Below are positions 8,438 through 17,899 of a stretch of 64,000 nucleotides of DNA, in pieces. This DNA comes from Rickettsiales bacterium (GTDB taxonomy: Bacteria > Pseudomonadota > Alphaproteobacteria > Rickettsiales > UBA8987): positions 1-64,000 of the forward strand of contig JAHDCD010000006.1 of the NCBI GenBank assembly GCA_020630095.1. The letters run 5' to 3'. The notes beneath the pieces were generated by a model. That model was not told the DNA's origin. It made no database searches and saw nothing but the letters and a program-made list of their open reading frames with translations. The position numbers were made by a program, and so were the translations under genes. The first letter of the stretch is position 1. Every line of letters starts with the position of its first letter.

Positions 8438-9388
8438 CTAGATTCTCTCCAAAACTCGCAGCTTGCTACTACGAGCTCTTGGATTGACCTCAATCTCGGC
8501 ACTTTTCGGCTTTATAGCCTTCCTAGTGACAATCTTGAAATCGGACTTTTCAACATTACTACTCATAAAATCTGGCACATGTCTTGATTTCGTTTCAAGC
8601 TCACCTGCCAGTCTTTTAAAAGCAGTCTTAACAATTTTATCTTCACCTGAATGGAACGTTATAATAACTAACCGACCATTTGGGTTTAGTAACTTAATCG
8701 CCTTATCAATACCTTGACTCAACTGATTAAGCTCATCATTCACGGCAATTCTAATAGCTTGGAAAGTTCGGGTTGCGGGGTGCGTATCGCCATTATGCTT
8801 ACCCACTGCTTTTCGAACTATCTCAGCTAGCTCGGTTGTCGTTTGAATATCATCGGCCATTTTAATTGCCCTAGCTATTCTGCGCGACTTCCGCTCGTCA
8901 CCATACTCAAAAATTATGTTTGCAAGATCCCCTTCAGAAGTATTATCTATAAGGCTACTTGCCGTAACAGTGTCACCACTGTTCATTCGCATATCTAGCG
9001 GAGCCTCCTTTGAGAAAGAGAACCCTCGCTCGGCTTCATCTAATTGCATAGAAGAAACCCCGATATCCATTAAAATGCCATCAAAGCCTACTTGGCCAAC
9101 ATTAGCATTTTGTTCGTAAGTTCGTAATAATTGGTCTACCTGACCATACGCCCCTACATGAAACTTTATTACCTCCGAGTAATCCCGTTTCAAATCATCA
9201 ACATACTTAATAACGCTTTCATCTCTATCTATCGCATGAAGTTGCACATCTTGTGCCGCTTCTAATATTGCCCTTGAGTGGCCTCCTGCCCCAAAAGTAC
9301 AATCAAGATAAGTACCGTTATCTTTGATTCTTAAAGAATCAATAACCTCGTTCATTAATACCGAAATATGAGGTTGTTCATTCTTCAT
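8438..9388 (-). CDS. rsmH: 16S rRNA (cytosine1402-N4)-methyltransferase RsmH (MraW)
   Basis: SAM-dependent methyltransferase modifying C1402 of 16S rRNA. The signature TFGAGGHS at residues 31-38 binds SAM, and DILMDIGVSSMQLD-type and ITFHSGEDKIVK motifs follow. Length (316 residues) is normal. Its start directly abuts the mraZ stop, so the two are surely co-transcribed in the division cluster. Confidence 0.96.
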   Translation of the reverse strand: MKNEQPHISVLMNEVIDSLRIKDNGTYLDCTFGAGGHSRAILEAAQDVQLHAIDRDESVIKYVDDLKRDYSEVIKFHVGAYGQVDQLLRTYEQNANVGQVGFDGILMDIGVSSMQLDEAERGFSFSKEAPLDMRMNSGDTVTASSLIDNTSEGDLANIIFEYGDERKSRRIARAIKMADDIQTTTELAEIVRKAVGKHNGDTHPATRTFQAIRIAVNDELNQLSQGIDKAIKLLNPNGRLVIITFHSGEDKIVKTAFKRLAGELETKSRHVPDFMSSNVEKSDFKIVTRKAIKPKSAEIEVNPRARSSKLRVLERI

Positions 9389-9832
9389 TTAACTCAAGCT
9401 TAGTGCTTGTCTATTAGCCTTCGCAAACTCTCTAGCTTTATCAGCCATTTCTGCGTGCATCTTAGGATTCCAAATCTCGAAGGTTCTACCTTTACCAACA
9501 AAAATCGCCGAATCTTCCAACTTAGCACATTCAATAAGCTTCTCTGGCAATTTAATACGTCCATCTCCATCAACAGATATCTGCATCGCATTACCCAAAA
9601 TGCTCATTGCAAAAGCATCACGCTCTTCTGAGAATGGCGTTAACGAATCAATCGACTCATTAAGCTTCTCAATATATTCCATCCCACAAGCTTCAATACA
9701 TTCGTAGTTGAAAGATGGAAAAGCAATCACACCGCTAAAATCTTCCTTAGCCAAAACAGAACGGAACCCTGAGGGTATCGAAATACGCCCCTTTTTATCG
9801 AGCTTGTTCTCGTATGTACTTAAGAATAAAAT
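9389..9832 (-). CDS. mraZ: Division/cell-wall cluster transcriptional regulator MraZ (ATT start)
   Basis: AbrB-fold DNA-binding repressor of the dcw cluster with two swapped-hairpin domains. The conserved N-terminal half (FLSTYENKLDKKGRISIP, then SGFRSVLAKEDF) is encoded upstream of the first ordinary start (TTG at 9754). No ATG, GTG or TTG precedes it in frame. The only plausible initiator is an ATT at 9832, six bases after an AAGAGG ribosome-binding site, giving 147 residues, the usual MraZ length. The second domain has DGDGRIKLPEKL. Putative operator repeats lie upstream at 9905-9950. Confidence 0.88.
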   Translation of the reverse strand: MLFLSTYENKLDKKGRISIPSGFRSVLAKEDFSGVIAFPSFNYECIEACGMEYIEKLNESIDSLTPFSEERDAFAMSILGNAMQISVDGDGRIKLPEKLIECAKLEDSAIFVGKGRTFEIWNPKMHAEMADKAREFAKANRQALSLS

Positions 9833-9904
9833 TTTTGGCCTCTTGCTAGCTTGGCTGTTAAAACACTTTAGAAATTTCCTATCTAGCTTCTTGCCGGATA
9901 TTCA

Positions 9905-9950
9905 TGGATTTTTCTGGACTTAATCTGGATATACATGGGTTTATATGGGT
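9905..9950. promoter_or_regulatory. Putative MraZ operator: five TGGN boxes
   Basis: On the plus strand, boxes starting with TGG occur at 9905, 9915, 9926, 9936 and 9946 (TGGAT, TGGAC, TGGAT, TGGGT, TGGGT), i.e. with 10, 11, 10 and 10-bp spacing. MraZ is known to bind direct TGGG-type repeats at 10-bp spacing upstream of its own gene. Position about 75-120 bp before the ATT start fits autoregulation. Confidence 0.65.
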
Positions 9951-10188
9951 ATTGCAACCCCTTTTATGGGATTCAAACGCACAAAAAACCCTAACCCACT
10001 GTTACATATGAATTTTTCAATTATTAACTTTATTAACTTAAAATTAACTCAAGCAGAACACCCAAGCCTAAACACACCAAAAACCACCAAAAACCCACAG
10101 ACATCCATAACTTCCCATTAACTTTAGAGGCTTTTGTCAAACTATCGATCAACTTAGAAAACAAACTGACAAAGAAAGAGATAGATAA
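9951..10188. other. Intergenic region before the dcw cluster
   Basis: AT-rich stretch between the mraZ operator and the end of the hydrolase gene. No ORF or RNA is recognisable. It should contain the mraZ promoter, but no clear -35/-10 pair can be assigned with confidence. Confidence 0.5.
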
Positions 10189-11016
10189 TTAATCACCTAA
10201 AATATACTTCTTAACCAACTCAAACTGCTCCCACGGTAAGAAATGACCTTGGTCTTTTAAGATAATCAAATCATGCTCAGAGTTAACAAGCGCATCATTA
10301 GCATATTTACCATGAATAACTGGCACAAGCATATCATCCTCGCCATGGATAATAATAGTCGGCGCGGTAATTTCACCCCATCTATTTTTCATTTTATAAA
10401 GCTCACTTTGTAATGGTAAAATTTCGGAGTTAGATACCTCCAAAGCCTCAGGAATAATAAATTTAATAACATCGTACCTAGCTAGCTTATTGTACCATTT
10501 TATATTTTTTATATCGGGGTGCGCCGTACCAGCAAGCACCACCATACGCGTAACATAATCAGGATAATCCATCGCAAACCTATACTGCACTGGCCCACCA
10601 TAAGAATGCCCTACAATAACCGCCTTGCTTACACCTTCATTATCCAGCACAGCTTTTACCGCACCTGCATGATGCTCTAACGAAGGCTCCGCATTGCCAT
10701 TATCAGACTCGCCAAAACCAAGCCTATCAATAGCGATAATATAAAACCTATCGCGAATATCTTTATCATTAAAATAGTCACCCCACTGCACCCAACTTCC
10801 ACCAGGTGAACCATGAATAAACATTAAAGCAGGTTTATTAGCATCACCATAAACATAATACCTAACATTCCGATTACTATAGATTATATCCTTCGCCAAA
10901 GGCTGCTCGCCCTCATACCTCTCTAAGATATCATCTTTATTAAACGGCGCAAAATTACATGACTTAATTCCAAATCCTAAAGCGACAACTATAACAATTA
11001 ATATTAGCTTTTTCAT
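10189..11016 (-). CDS. Alpha/beta hydrolase, exported or membrane-anchored
   Basis: Alpha/beta-hydrolase-fold enzyme with oxyanion region FIHGSPGGSW, nucleophile elbow GHSYGG, acid in HGEDDMLVP and catalytic His in DQGHFLPWE. The N-terminus from the ATG at 11016 is a short basic start plus hydrophobic helix ending at a cysteine (Cys20), a possible but weak lipobox, so it is probably exported. An upstream ATG at 11031 would overlap the preceding gene by 11 bp. The substrate cannot be told; close families include esterases, haloalkane dehalogenases and epoxide hydrolases. Confidence 0.85.
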   Translation of the reverse strand: MKKLILIVIVVALGFGIKSCNFAPFNKDDILERYEGEQPLAKDIIYSNRNVRYYVYGDANKPALMFIHGSPGGSWVQWGDYFNDKDIRDRFYIIAIDRLGFGESDNGNAEPSLEHHAGAVKAVLDNEGVSKAVIVGHSYGGPVQYRFAMDYPDYVTRMVVLAGTAHPDIKNIKWYNKLARYDVIKFIIPEALEVSNSEILPLQSELYKMKNRWGEITAPTIIIHGEDDMLVPVIHGKYANDALVNSEHDLIILKDQGHFLPWEQFELVKKYILGD

Positions 11017-11020
11017 ATTA

Positions 11021-13171
11021 TCACCTATCAATCACACCAACTTCATTCTGAACTTCCGCTCCAATAGCAGCCTCTCTTGCTCGCTCAGTTGGCCTAGGGG
11101 GCTTAAACCCGCACCCTCTTTTTTTAGAAATTGCCTTATCTATCTCCTCAACAAAAACCTTAGGTATAGAATTATCTAAACTATCCATAAACCCTATCGG
11201 TAATGTATCTTCATTATCTAACGCAAAGCTCTTTGCAACAGCCCAAGGTCTTTCTGTAGAATCTCTTTTAATAGTTCTAACACCTAAAAAATCTAAATCT
11301 TGCTTTTGATAATCAAGATACTTCTCTCTCGCATCAGGTACAGCATCTTTCAACTTTGTACCAACATATTTCATACCGCATAAAGATGCATACTTACCTT
11401 TACTAGAATACACCTCAACCGACCTATGCTTCACAAGGAATTTAAGCTTTTCTATAAACTTATCGAATTTAACATCGCTGCCAACCGCAATTTGTTGATA
11501 AGTAAACTCTTGCCCGCTTCTCTCCTTACTTTCATGAGTCTCTTTCGCATCATCGTTTACAAAAATCTCTGGCAACTCAATTTTAACATCAAGCTTAGGC
11601 ACAATATTACCAAACCCTTTAAACCCAGCCTCTTTTAAAAAAGCCTGAGTAATTGAGTAATAAGGCTCAACCCTCTTGTTATTCCTCATATCAAAAAACT
11701 CTAATTCTGAATATACCTTACTTTCAGAATCATATTTTATCTGCATACCACCCACATATTGAAAATTAGATACCTCCTTCTGCCCAACCTTATCAATTTC
11801 AATAATCGCAATATACCTGTTAGAGCCTTCCGCACATAATTTATCCTGCCCCATGGTGCCCGTACATAAGGTACTACCACCTTCATGCGCTCTAGATTGA
11901 CTAATATTAGTCATCTTCATCAAATCATCAGATGAATTCAAACTCTCTATTCTAAAAAATCTCTTCTTTCCTTCAATCTCAACTTCAAAATCAACAAAAC
12001 TTTTATCATCATTTTTAACAGTAAACGCAGATTCCCACTCCACCTTTTCTTCACAATTTTGTATTCTTGAGGGAATAGGCCCACCTTCATGCAACTCCGT
12101 TGATAAAGCCGCAATATCTAGTAAATCCAAACCACAATCCACAAAAGCTTGCATAGTACATTGCTTTAATTTTCTAGTATTCGGAACATCAATAAAATAT
12201 ACATTTTCATCAACTTCTGTTCCTAAATACAAGTAATGAGCCGTAACCTTACTAGCTATATATTCCACATAATCATTAGCATTCAGTAAAGCTTCAATAT
12301 TTTGCTTCGTAGCTTTAACCTCGCCTTTTTCAGAACAAAAATACGTTAAAATACTATCAACAATCCCATTATCTAAATTCCTATCATTCCACACTTGATT
12401 ACTAACACGCGAATCAATAAGAGGAAGCATAGCATCTTCACGCAAGTCAACCAAATCCATTTTCTCTAAAACAAGATCAACCAATTCTTTATTTTTTGTA
12501 TTCGCTGCATTTTCTATCGGAGAAATCCCTAACTTTGACACCCTTGATAAAATCTCTTTTAAACACCCTTCTTTTTCAGCAACTAAAAGCAGCTCTTCAA
12601 CCAAGTCAAATTTATGTGAAACAATAAGGCTAAATAATAAATCCTCACCTTTATCATTTACTTTCAATATTTGCTCTTTTAAACACCCTGCTTCTTCAGC
12701 ATAATTCCACATTTTAGGTAAAAGCTTACTCCTACTCCAATCATTAACAACTGCCAAAGTAGAATCTCCCATTCTATCCTTTGTATCAAGTATCTCAGGA
12801 ACGAAACCACCTCTCTTTGCACATTCCATTATAGATATTACAACCTCATCACCACAATCTTCTATAGCTTTTATAAGACCTGTCTTACCATCAACATCTT
12901 TATTTAAAAGCATCTCCTCTGCGCACCATTCTCTTTCCGCATACTCAATGAGAATAACTCTCGTACTCCTATTCAAATTATCATAAAATAAATTACGACC
13001 GCTAGATGAAAGACTTTTTTCTAATAAAACCTCTTTTAATATCCCATTCTCATCAGCTTCTTCCAATAATTCTACCACATAGGCATTATCTCTTTTAGAA
13101 ATTGCAGACTCCAAACATATATTAAAAAATTTTGGATCTGTATTATCTATAATATTTTGATCTTCCGCCAT
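11021..13171 (-). CDS. Large repeat-containing protein of unknown function
   Basis: A 716-residue protein I do not recognise. The first 260 residues consist of loosely repeated units of about 33 residues with a pattern such as E-A-x-x-x-G-x-L-K-E-x-L followed by a hydrophobic helix, resembling degenerate ankyrin or other alpha-helical repeats. The middle and C-terminal parts are mixed alpha/beta with no motif I can name (an AHEGGSTLCTGTMGQ segment is notable). There is no signal peptide. Such repeat proteins in host-associated alphaproteobacteria are often interaction proteins or effectors; that is inference only. It just precedes the hydrolase gene. Confidence 0.6.
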   Translation of the reverse strand: MAEDQNIIDNTDPKFFNICLESAISKRDNAYVVELLEEADENGILKEVLLEKSLSSSGRNLFYDNLNRSTRVILIEYAEREWCAEEMLLNKDVDGKTGLIKAIEDCGDEVVISIMECAKRGGFVPEILDTKDRMGDSTLAVVNDWSRSKLLPKMWNYAEEAGCLKEQILKVNDKGEDLLFSLIVSHKFDLVEELLLVAEKEGCLKEILSRVSKLGISPIENAANTKNKELVDLVLEKMDLVDLREDAMLPLIDSRVSNQVWNDRNLDNGIVDSILTYFCSEKGEVKATKQNIEALLNANDYVEYIASKVTAHYLYLGTEVDENVYFIDVPNTRKLKQCTMQAFVDCGLDLLDIAALSTELHEGGPIPSRIQNCEEKVEWESAFTVKNDDKSFVDFEVEIEGKKRFFRIESLNSSDDLMKMTNISQSRAHEGGSTLCTGTMGQDKLCAEGSNRYIAIIEIDKVGQKEVSNFQYVGGMQIKYDSESKVYSELEFFDMRNNKRVEPYYSITQAFLKEAGFKGFGNIVPKLDVKIELPEIFVNDDAKETHESKERSGQEFTYQQIAVGSDVKFDKFIEKLKFLVKHRSVEVYSSKGKYASLCGMKYVGTKLKDAVPDAREKYLDYQKQDLDFLGVRTIKRDSTERPWAVAKSFALDNEDTLPIGFMDSLDNSIPKVFVEEIDKAISKKRGCGFKPPRPTERAREAAIGAEVQNEVGVIDR

Positions 13172-13211
13172 TAGAGTTAATATTAACCTTAAATGCTTAA
13201 AATTTAGTTAA

Positions 13212-14096
13212 CTAAACCCTGTATCCTTGGAAGAATGCCAAGCTTTTTAAAGATGTATGATTTATCTGAGTCTTAACGCGCTCTTTAACTGCCGGCTTCG
13301 CCTTATACGCAACACCTAGCCCGCAAGCCTCCATCATCGGCAAATCGTTAGAACCATCGCCTACGCATACCGCATCGGATAAACCAATATCCAAATCCTC
13401 ACAATGCCCCTTAAGCGATGTCAACTTAGCCGTACCATCCAGAATAGGAGGGATAACTTCGCCAGTCAATTTACCATCTTTTATCTCAAGCACATTCGCT
13501 TCATTAATTGCATAGCCAACTTGCCCACCAATATATGAAGTGAAATGCGTAAACCCACCAGATATCAACACAGTACGTGCACCGCTAGAATTCATAATCT
13601 GCACCGCATCTTTAATGCCCTCATTAATAGTTAGCTTATCTATAACTTGCTGAATAAAACCCTCATCCAAACCTTTAATTAAACGCACACGCTCAGTTAA
13701 CGCTTCATTAAATTCCATTTCGCCATTCATGGCACGCTCAGTTATTTCAACAGTTTGCTCATAAAACCCAGCCTCACGCGCTAGCTCATCCAAACATTCC
13801 TGAGCAATCGTGGTTGAATCCATATCCGCCAATAATAATTGCTTCTGCCTATTTTCCAAATCAGGCTGAACACAAAAATCCACCGGTACAGATTGCAACA
13901 TTTCCTTCAGCAAATCATACGCATCACCCACCGGTAACACGGCAAACTTAATATCATAAGCCTCACCCGCTGAAAGCTCAGTTACATCTTCAATTATACC
14001 ACCTGAAGCCTGTATGTAATCTACAACGCTTCCCACCTCCACTTCATTAAGCTGGAAATTTTCAGGGTTAGATACTATTGTCGCAATGTTTTTCAT
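13212..14096 (-). CDS. serB: Phosphoserine phosphatase SerB
   Basis: HAD-family phosphatase producing serine from phosphoserine. An N-terminal ACT-like region of about 75 residues precedes the HAD core. The nucleophile motif DMDST (Asp91, Asp93) is followed by SGGFTHF (motif II serine), and GDGSNDLPM supplies the metal-binding acids. Length (294 residues) is typical. A 38-bp perfect palindrome separates it from the divergent miaA. Confidence 0.94.
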   Translation of the reverse strand: MKNIATIVSNPENFQLNEVEVGSVVDYIQASGGIIEDVTELSAGEAYDIKFAVLPVGDAYDLLKEMLQSVPVDFCVQPDLENRQKQLLLADMDSTTIAQECLDELAREAGFYEQTVEITERAMNGEMEFNEALTERVRLIKGLDEGFIQQVIDKLTINEGIKDAVQIMNSSGARTVLISGGFTHFTSYIGGQVGYAINEANVLEIKDGKLTGEVIPPILDGTAKLTSLKGHCEDLDIGLSDAVCVGDGSNDLPMMEACGLGVAYKAKPAVKERVKTQINHTSLKSLAFFQGYRV

Positions 14097-14146
14097 ATTT
14101 TAGTATTACTTAGAATATTGGCTAAGTATTGGTTATTCAAAAAAAC

Positions 14147-14184
14147 CAATTAAACGATTAAACATATGTTTAATCGTTTAATTG
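14147..14184. repeat. 38-bp perfect palindrome between serB and miaA
   Basis: Perfect dyad from CAATTAAACG to CGTTTAATTG, centred on CATATG, with no loop or T-run. It lies between divergent start codons and ends 15 bp before the miaA ATG, so an operator or cruciform-type element is more likely than a terminator. Confidence 0.7.
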
Positions 14185-14199
14185 ATATCCTGCAATCAT

Positions 14200-15114
14200 A
14201 TGCAAAAAATTATTATAGTTTACGGACCAACCGCATCTGGCAAAACCTCATACGCGGTTAAACTTGCCCATACGTTGGAAAATCCTGTAATAATAAATAT
14301 CGACTCAATGCAGATTTACAAGGAACTTCCTATTATAACTGCACAACCAACCGATGCCGAACGCGAAGGTATAGAGCATTTATTGTTCGGCTATAAATCT
14401 GCGCTTGAACATTCCTCACTAGGCATTTTTATGCGTGAATGCGTACCCATAATTAGCCAAGCATTAGCTGAAAACAAGCAACCAATCCTAGTTGGCGGAA
14501 CGGGTATGTATATCAATACACTACTTAACGGATACAACGAAATCCCCGAAATTTCCAAAGCCACAAAGGATAAAGTAGCAAATCTAACTTTAGCAGACTT
14601 AAAACAAATTTCCCCTAACCTGCCCGATGCAGATAACCAGCGCCTAACACGCAACGCAGAGGTTTACATTGAAACAGGCAATCATATTGAGCATTACCAA
14701 AGCCAACCTAATAAACGCTTTTTTCAAGCAGATATGTTCGAAGGTCATTTTATAAATAAAGATAGGGAGCTAAATTATCAGAATGCAAATCAACGCTTTG
14801 ATATAATGCTAGAACAAGGTGTACTAGATGAAATAAAAAACCTATTAAACATTGTCATCCCCGCGAAAGCGGGGATCTCGGGAATCGACCTAAGGGAGAT
14901 TCCCGCCTTCGCGGGAATGACACGCCACGGTAACAACCCAGCCCTAAAAGGGCACGGAATCCCTGAACTAATTTCTTATTTAAATGGAGAAATAACAATA
15001 CAAGAAGCAACCGAGCAAGCAAAACGCAACACCCGCCGTTATATAAAACGCCAACTTACCTTCTGGCGCGGTCAATTACAAAACGACCCACGTTGGAAAA
15101 TTATTAATCTTTAG
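14200..15114 (+). CDS. miaA: tRNA dimethylallyltransferase MiaA, with in-frame repeat insert
   Basis: Adds the isopentenyl group to A37 of tRNAs reading UNN codons. The P-loop GPTASGKT is at residues 9-16 and GGTGMY binds prenyl donor/tRNA; the C-terminus has RRYIKRQLTFWRG. The ATG at 14200 is used; an upstream TTG lies in the palindrome. A 68-bp palindromic element (14854-14921) adds about 23 codons reading VIPAKAGIS...IPAFAGMT near residues 219-241. The frame is kept, so the enzyme is probably active. The 3' end overlaps a convergent gene by 11 bp. Confidence 0.92.
   Translation: MQKIIIVYGPTASGKTSYAVKLAHTLENPVIINIDSMQIYKELPIITAQPTDAEREGIEHLLFGYKSALEHSSLGIFMRECVPIISQALAENKQPILVGGTGMYINTLLNGYNEIPEISKATKDKVANLTLADLKQISPNLPDADNQRLTRNAEVYIETGNHIEHYQSQPNKRFFQADMFEGHFINKDRELNYQNANQRFDIMLEQGVLDEIKNLLNIVIPAKAGISGIDLREIPAFAGMTRHGNNPALKGHGIPELISYLNGEITIQEATEQAKRNTRRYIKRQLTFWRGQLQNDPRWKIINL
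14854..14921. repeat. Palindromic element inside miaA
   Basis: 68-bp inverted repeat with arms GTCATCCCCGCGAAAGCG and CGCCTTCGCGGGAATGAC; same family as 5701-5768, 43232-43302 and 52722-52790. It is translated as part of MiaA. Confidence 0.88.
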
Positions 15115-16405
15115 CTCCTACCTGCATTCCTTTCGATATAATACCAGCCTCCGCCTCAGGATTTTTCTTAGAGTCAGCCTCCGCACTCAAAACAGTTCTT
15201 CTAATAACTTCATCATACATTTCATGTATTTTAGCATTAGCCTCCGGAGGAAGATTTTTTTGACAATCCTTTTCCATAGCTATACTAAGGTCCAACAAAT
15301 AATCTTCTAAACTATACCCCTCAACAACATTACCATCTCTATCTAAAACATAATTTTCCTGTTCATTAAACCTAAACTTCCTTGCCATTTCAGGTAAGTC
15401 ACGAACTAGAGTTCCATTAAAAAACTTTTCTTCTAGCTCCTCTCTTGGAAAAATTGTAGATAAATGATAACAAACCACATCTTTTACCAAAAAAAGCACC
15501 ATCATTTTTGTATCAAAAGACTTTTCAGCAAAACTTTCCAAATGTTCAATTAAATCAACACCCAGTTTTGCCATAGCACCTATACCTTTTTCCGAATCAC
15601 TATCTTGTGAAAGTTCAGACATCAGCTTTTTATGCATAAACAAAGCAAAGCTTTCTTCATCATATTTATCGAAATGCCAAGTTGAATGAGTCCATCCCGC
15701 ATTTGTATGATTAGTCATACCATGGATAGAAACATCGTGAGTAGCAAATTCAGATATTAATTTAGAAAGCATTGAAGCAAATTCTTGAACATACCTCTCC
15801 CCCATCTCCTTATTCATTTCTTTCAATATTTCATCATCTATTGCTTGGTATCCTATATATATTGCAGGTATAAGAACATTTTTATCCGCATCTGGAAAAC
15901 TAATTGTTCTATTTCCATCTGCCAAATGAAACTTAGCCGTATCATAAACAAAATTATATATAAGCTTACTTTGATTATCATTTGCTAAAACAAATGATAT
16001 CTGAGAAGTTAACTCTTTACTTTCAGATCTTATTTCACAGTTTATACGCCTGTTTTCTTGCTCATCTAATGTAATATTAAACTCCCCCTCTTCTTTTAAA
16101 TTTTCATATTCACCTAAAACCAATCCGGATGGCACAATAATTGTAGCAGGCAATTCACCCATACCATTAAGAAATGCTCTAACCAAAAACATCTTCCTTG
16201 AATCAAAATTCTTATCTGGATGAACATCTCTTACCAATTTATCTATTATATCAAATCTATGAGGTTCTTTTAGCAAGGTATTTATAACTTCTTTTTCCCA
16301 AGTTCTTTCTTCAAATGGAATAGGTAATAAAGCAAAAACCTGCCTAAGATTGAGCATTTGCTCATAAGGAGTAGGCTCAACATTTGTTATGTTAGGTATC
16401 TGCAT
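15104..16405 (-). CDS. Protein of unknown function (433 aa)
   Basis: Not recognised. A soluble, acidic protein with no signal peptide or membrane helix. It has an N-terminal helical part with an RDVHPDKNF segment, a beta-rich middle and a long helical C-terminus rich in Glu/Lys. A His-rich stretch near residues 220-245 (HDVSIHGMTNHTN, then WTHSTWHFDKYD) could bind metal but matches no motif known to me. It lies between miaA (convergent) and dnaA. Base composition and style resemble other orphan proteins in this window (24177, 47157, 59356), suggesting a lineage-specific set. Confidence 0.55.
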   Translation of the reverse strand: MQIPNITNVEPTPYEQMLNLRQVFALLPIPFEERTWEKEVINTLLKEPHRFDIIDKLVRDVHPDKNFDSRKMFLVRAFLNGMGELPATIIVPSGLVLGEYENLKEEGEFNITLDEQENRRINCEIRSESKELTSQISFVLANDNQSKLIYNFVYDTAKFHLADGNRTISFPDADKNVLIPAIYIGYQAIDDEILKEMNKEMGERYVQEFASMLSKLISEFATHDVSIHGMTNHTNAGWTHSTWHFDKYDEESFALFMHKKLMSELSQDSDSEKGIGAMAKLGVDLIEHLESFAEKSFDTKMMVLFLVKDVVCYHLSTIFPREELEEKFFNGTLVRDLPEMARKFRFNEQENYVLDRDGNVVEGYSLEDYLLDLSIAMEKDCQKNLPPEANAKIHEMYDEVIRRTVLSAEADSKKNPEAEAGIISKGMQVGAKD

Positions 16406-16444
16406 TAATACGATTATCGCATAGCTGTGTTAACAAAGAGTTAA

Positions 16445-17899
16445 CTAAAACAATCTTTGCTCAAGCTTTTTAAGCTCTTCGGCGAACTGCGCATCAGAAT
16501 CTAAAAGCTCTTCGATACGCTTTACAGAATGCATAACAGTTGTGTGGTCTTTACCACCAAATTGAACACCGATATCTAATAGCGAATTTTGCGTATATTT
16601 CTTTGAAAAATACATCGCTATCTGGCGCGGACGAGTAATATTTTTTGTACGCTTCTTAGATACTATATCACGCGTTGAAATTGCATATATATCAGCAACT
16701 TCTTTCTTAATATAATCTATAGTAACATTGGTTACCTTAGTTAAATTATCTTCTAATATACGCACAACTAATTCAAGTGTTATCGGCTGCTTCGTCATAG
16801 ATGAATGCACAACCAACTTAGTAAGCGCGCCTTCAATTTCACGAATTGAAGAAGTGATATTCTCCGCAATATAATCCGTAACATTAAACGGCAATTCAAC
16901 ACCTTCAAGCTCTTGCGATTTCTTCAAATACTCAAACTTATTCTCTAAAACACTCTTACGCAGATCATAGCTAGACTTACCTATGCCAACCATAAGGCCA
17001 CCATTAATTCTATCCTTCAATGAGTCTGTCATTTTAGGTAAATTGCTTGCTGGCTCATTAGCAGATAACACAATTTTACAACCAGAATTAAACAAAGAAT
17101 TAAACGTATGAAAAAACTCTTCCTGAGTAGAATTCTTTCCACAGATAAATTGAATATCATCAACTAATAATAAATCTAACGAACGGAAATACTCCTTAAA
17201 AGCTACAATGTTTTTATTTTTCAACGCACGCACGAAATGGAACATAAATTTCTCTGCAGAAAGATATGCCACTCTAGCATTTGGGTTAAGGCTTAACATC
17301 TCATGCGCTAATGCTTGCATCAGATGGGTTTTACCTAAACCCACCCCACTGTATAAATACAACGGATTAGCACCTAATGAACCACTCTGCGCATTCGCTA
17401 CTGCTCTTGCAGCTGAGTAAGCTAACTCATTAGATGTATCTTTTACGAAGTTATCAAATGTCAGCCTATCATCTAAACTAAGTTCGGCTGCTAACTCGTA
17501 ATTATTCTCCTTAACAGACTCATAGCTAACAGCTTGAATCTGCTCCTCTCTCTTCTTTTCCCCTTCCGCTCTTCTAACGGCAACTATATCAATATATTTA
17601 ACCGACGAGTCAGACTCTTTAAATGCCGTTAAAATTTCATCAATATAATTTGAAAGCACCCATTCCTTAATGAAACGAGTATTACAAGATAAGGTTACAT
17701 AATTTTCTGTAAACTCTTTAACCTCTAAATCCTTAATCCAACTATTATAAGTTGCCTCACCTAGCTTGAAGCGCAATTGCTCTTTAGCTTTATTCCACGC
17801 AGTATGAATAGAAAGCTCACGTGGCATTAAATCTGAGCCAAATTGAGTAGAAATATACTCATTTGCACCAGTTGAATATGTATTATTTACAAGCTCCAA
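16445..17899 (-). CDS. dnaA: Chromosomal replication initiator DnaA
   Basis: AAA+ ATPase that opens the replication origin. Domain I is at about residues 30-95, a linker follows, and the AAA+ core has Walker A GVGLGKTH and Walker B LLVDDIQFI. The C-terminal domain IV contains FGGKDHTTVMHSVKRI, the DnaA-box-binding signature. Length is 484 residues. The 370-bp upstream gap has only weak DnaA-box-like matches (for example TCTGTGGTTAA near 18050), so an origin here is not demonstrated. Confidence 0.97.
   Translation of the reverse strand: MELVNNTYSTGANEYISTQFGSDLMPRELSIHTAWNKAKEQLRFKLGEATYNSWIKDLEVKEFTENYVTLSCNTRFIKEWVLSNYIDEILTAFKESDSSVKYIDIVAVRRAEGEKKREEQIQAVSYESVKENNYELAAELSLDDRLTFDNFVKDTSNELAYSAARAVANAQSGSLGANPLYLYSGVGLGKTHLMQALAHEMLSLNPNARVAYLSAEKFMFHFVRALKNKNIVAFKEYFRSLDLLLVDDIQFICGKNSTQEEFFHTFNSLFNSGCKIVLSANEPASNLPKMTDSLKDRINGGLMVGIGKSSYDLRKSVLENKFEYLKKSQELEGVELPFNVTDYIAENITSSIREIEGALTKLVVHSSMTKQPITLELVVRILEDNLTKVTNVTIDYIKKEVADIYAISTRDIVSKKRTKNITRPRQIAMYFSKKYTQNSLLDIGVQFGGKDHTTVMHSVKRIEELLDSDAQFAEELKKLEQRLF

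Noticed and set aside
8299-8502. Minus-strand ORF after rsmH reading MPRLRSIQELVV...
   Set aside because: Overlaps the rsmH 3' end in another frame and the inverted-repeat sequence; no family signature.
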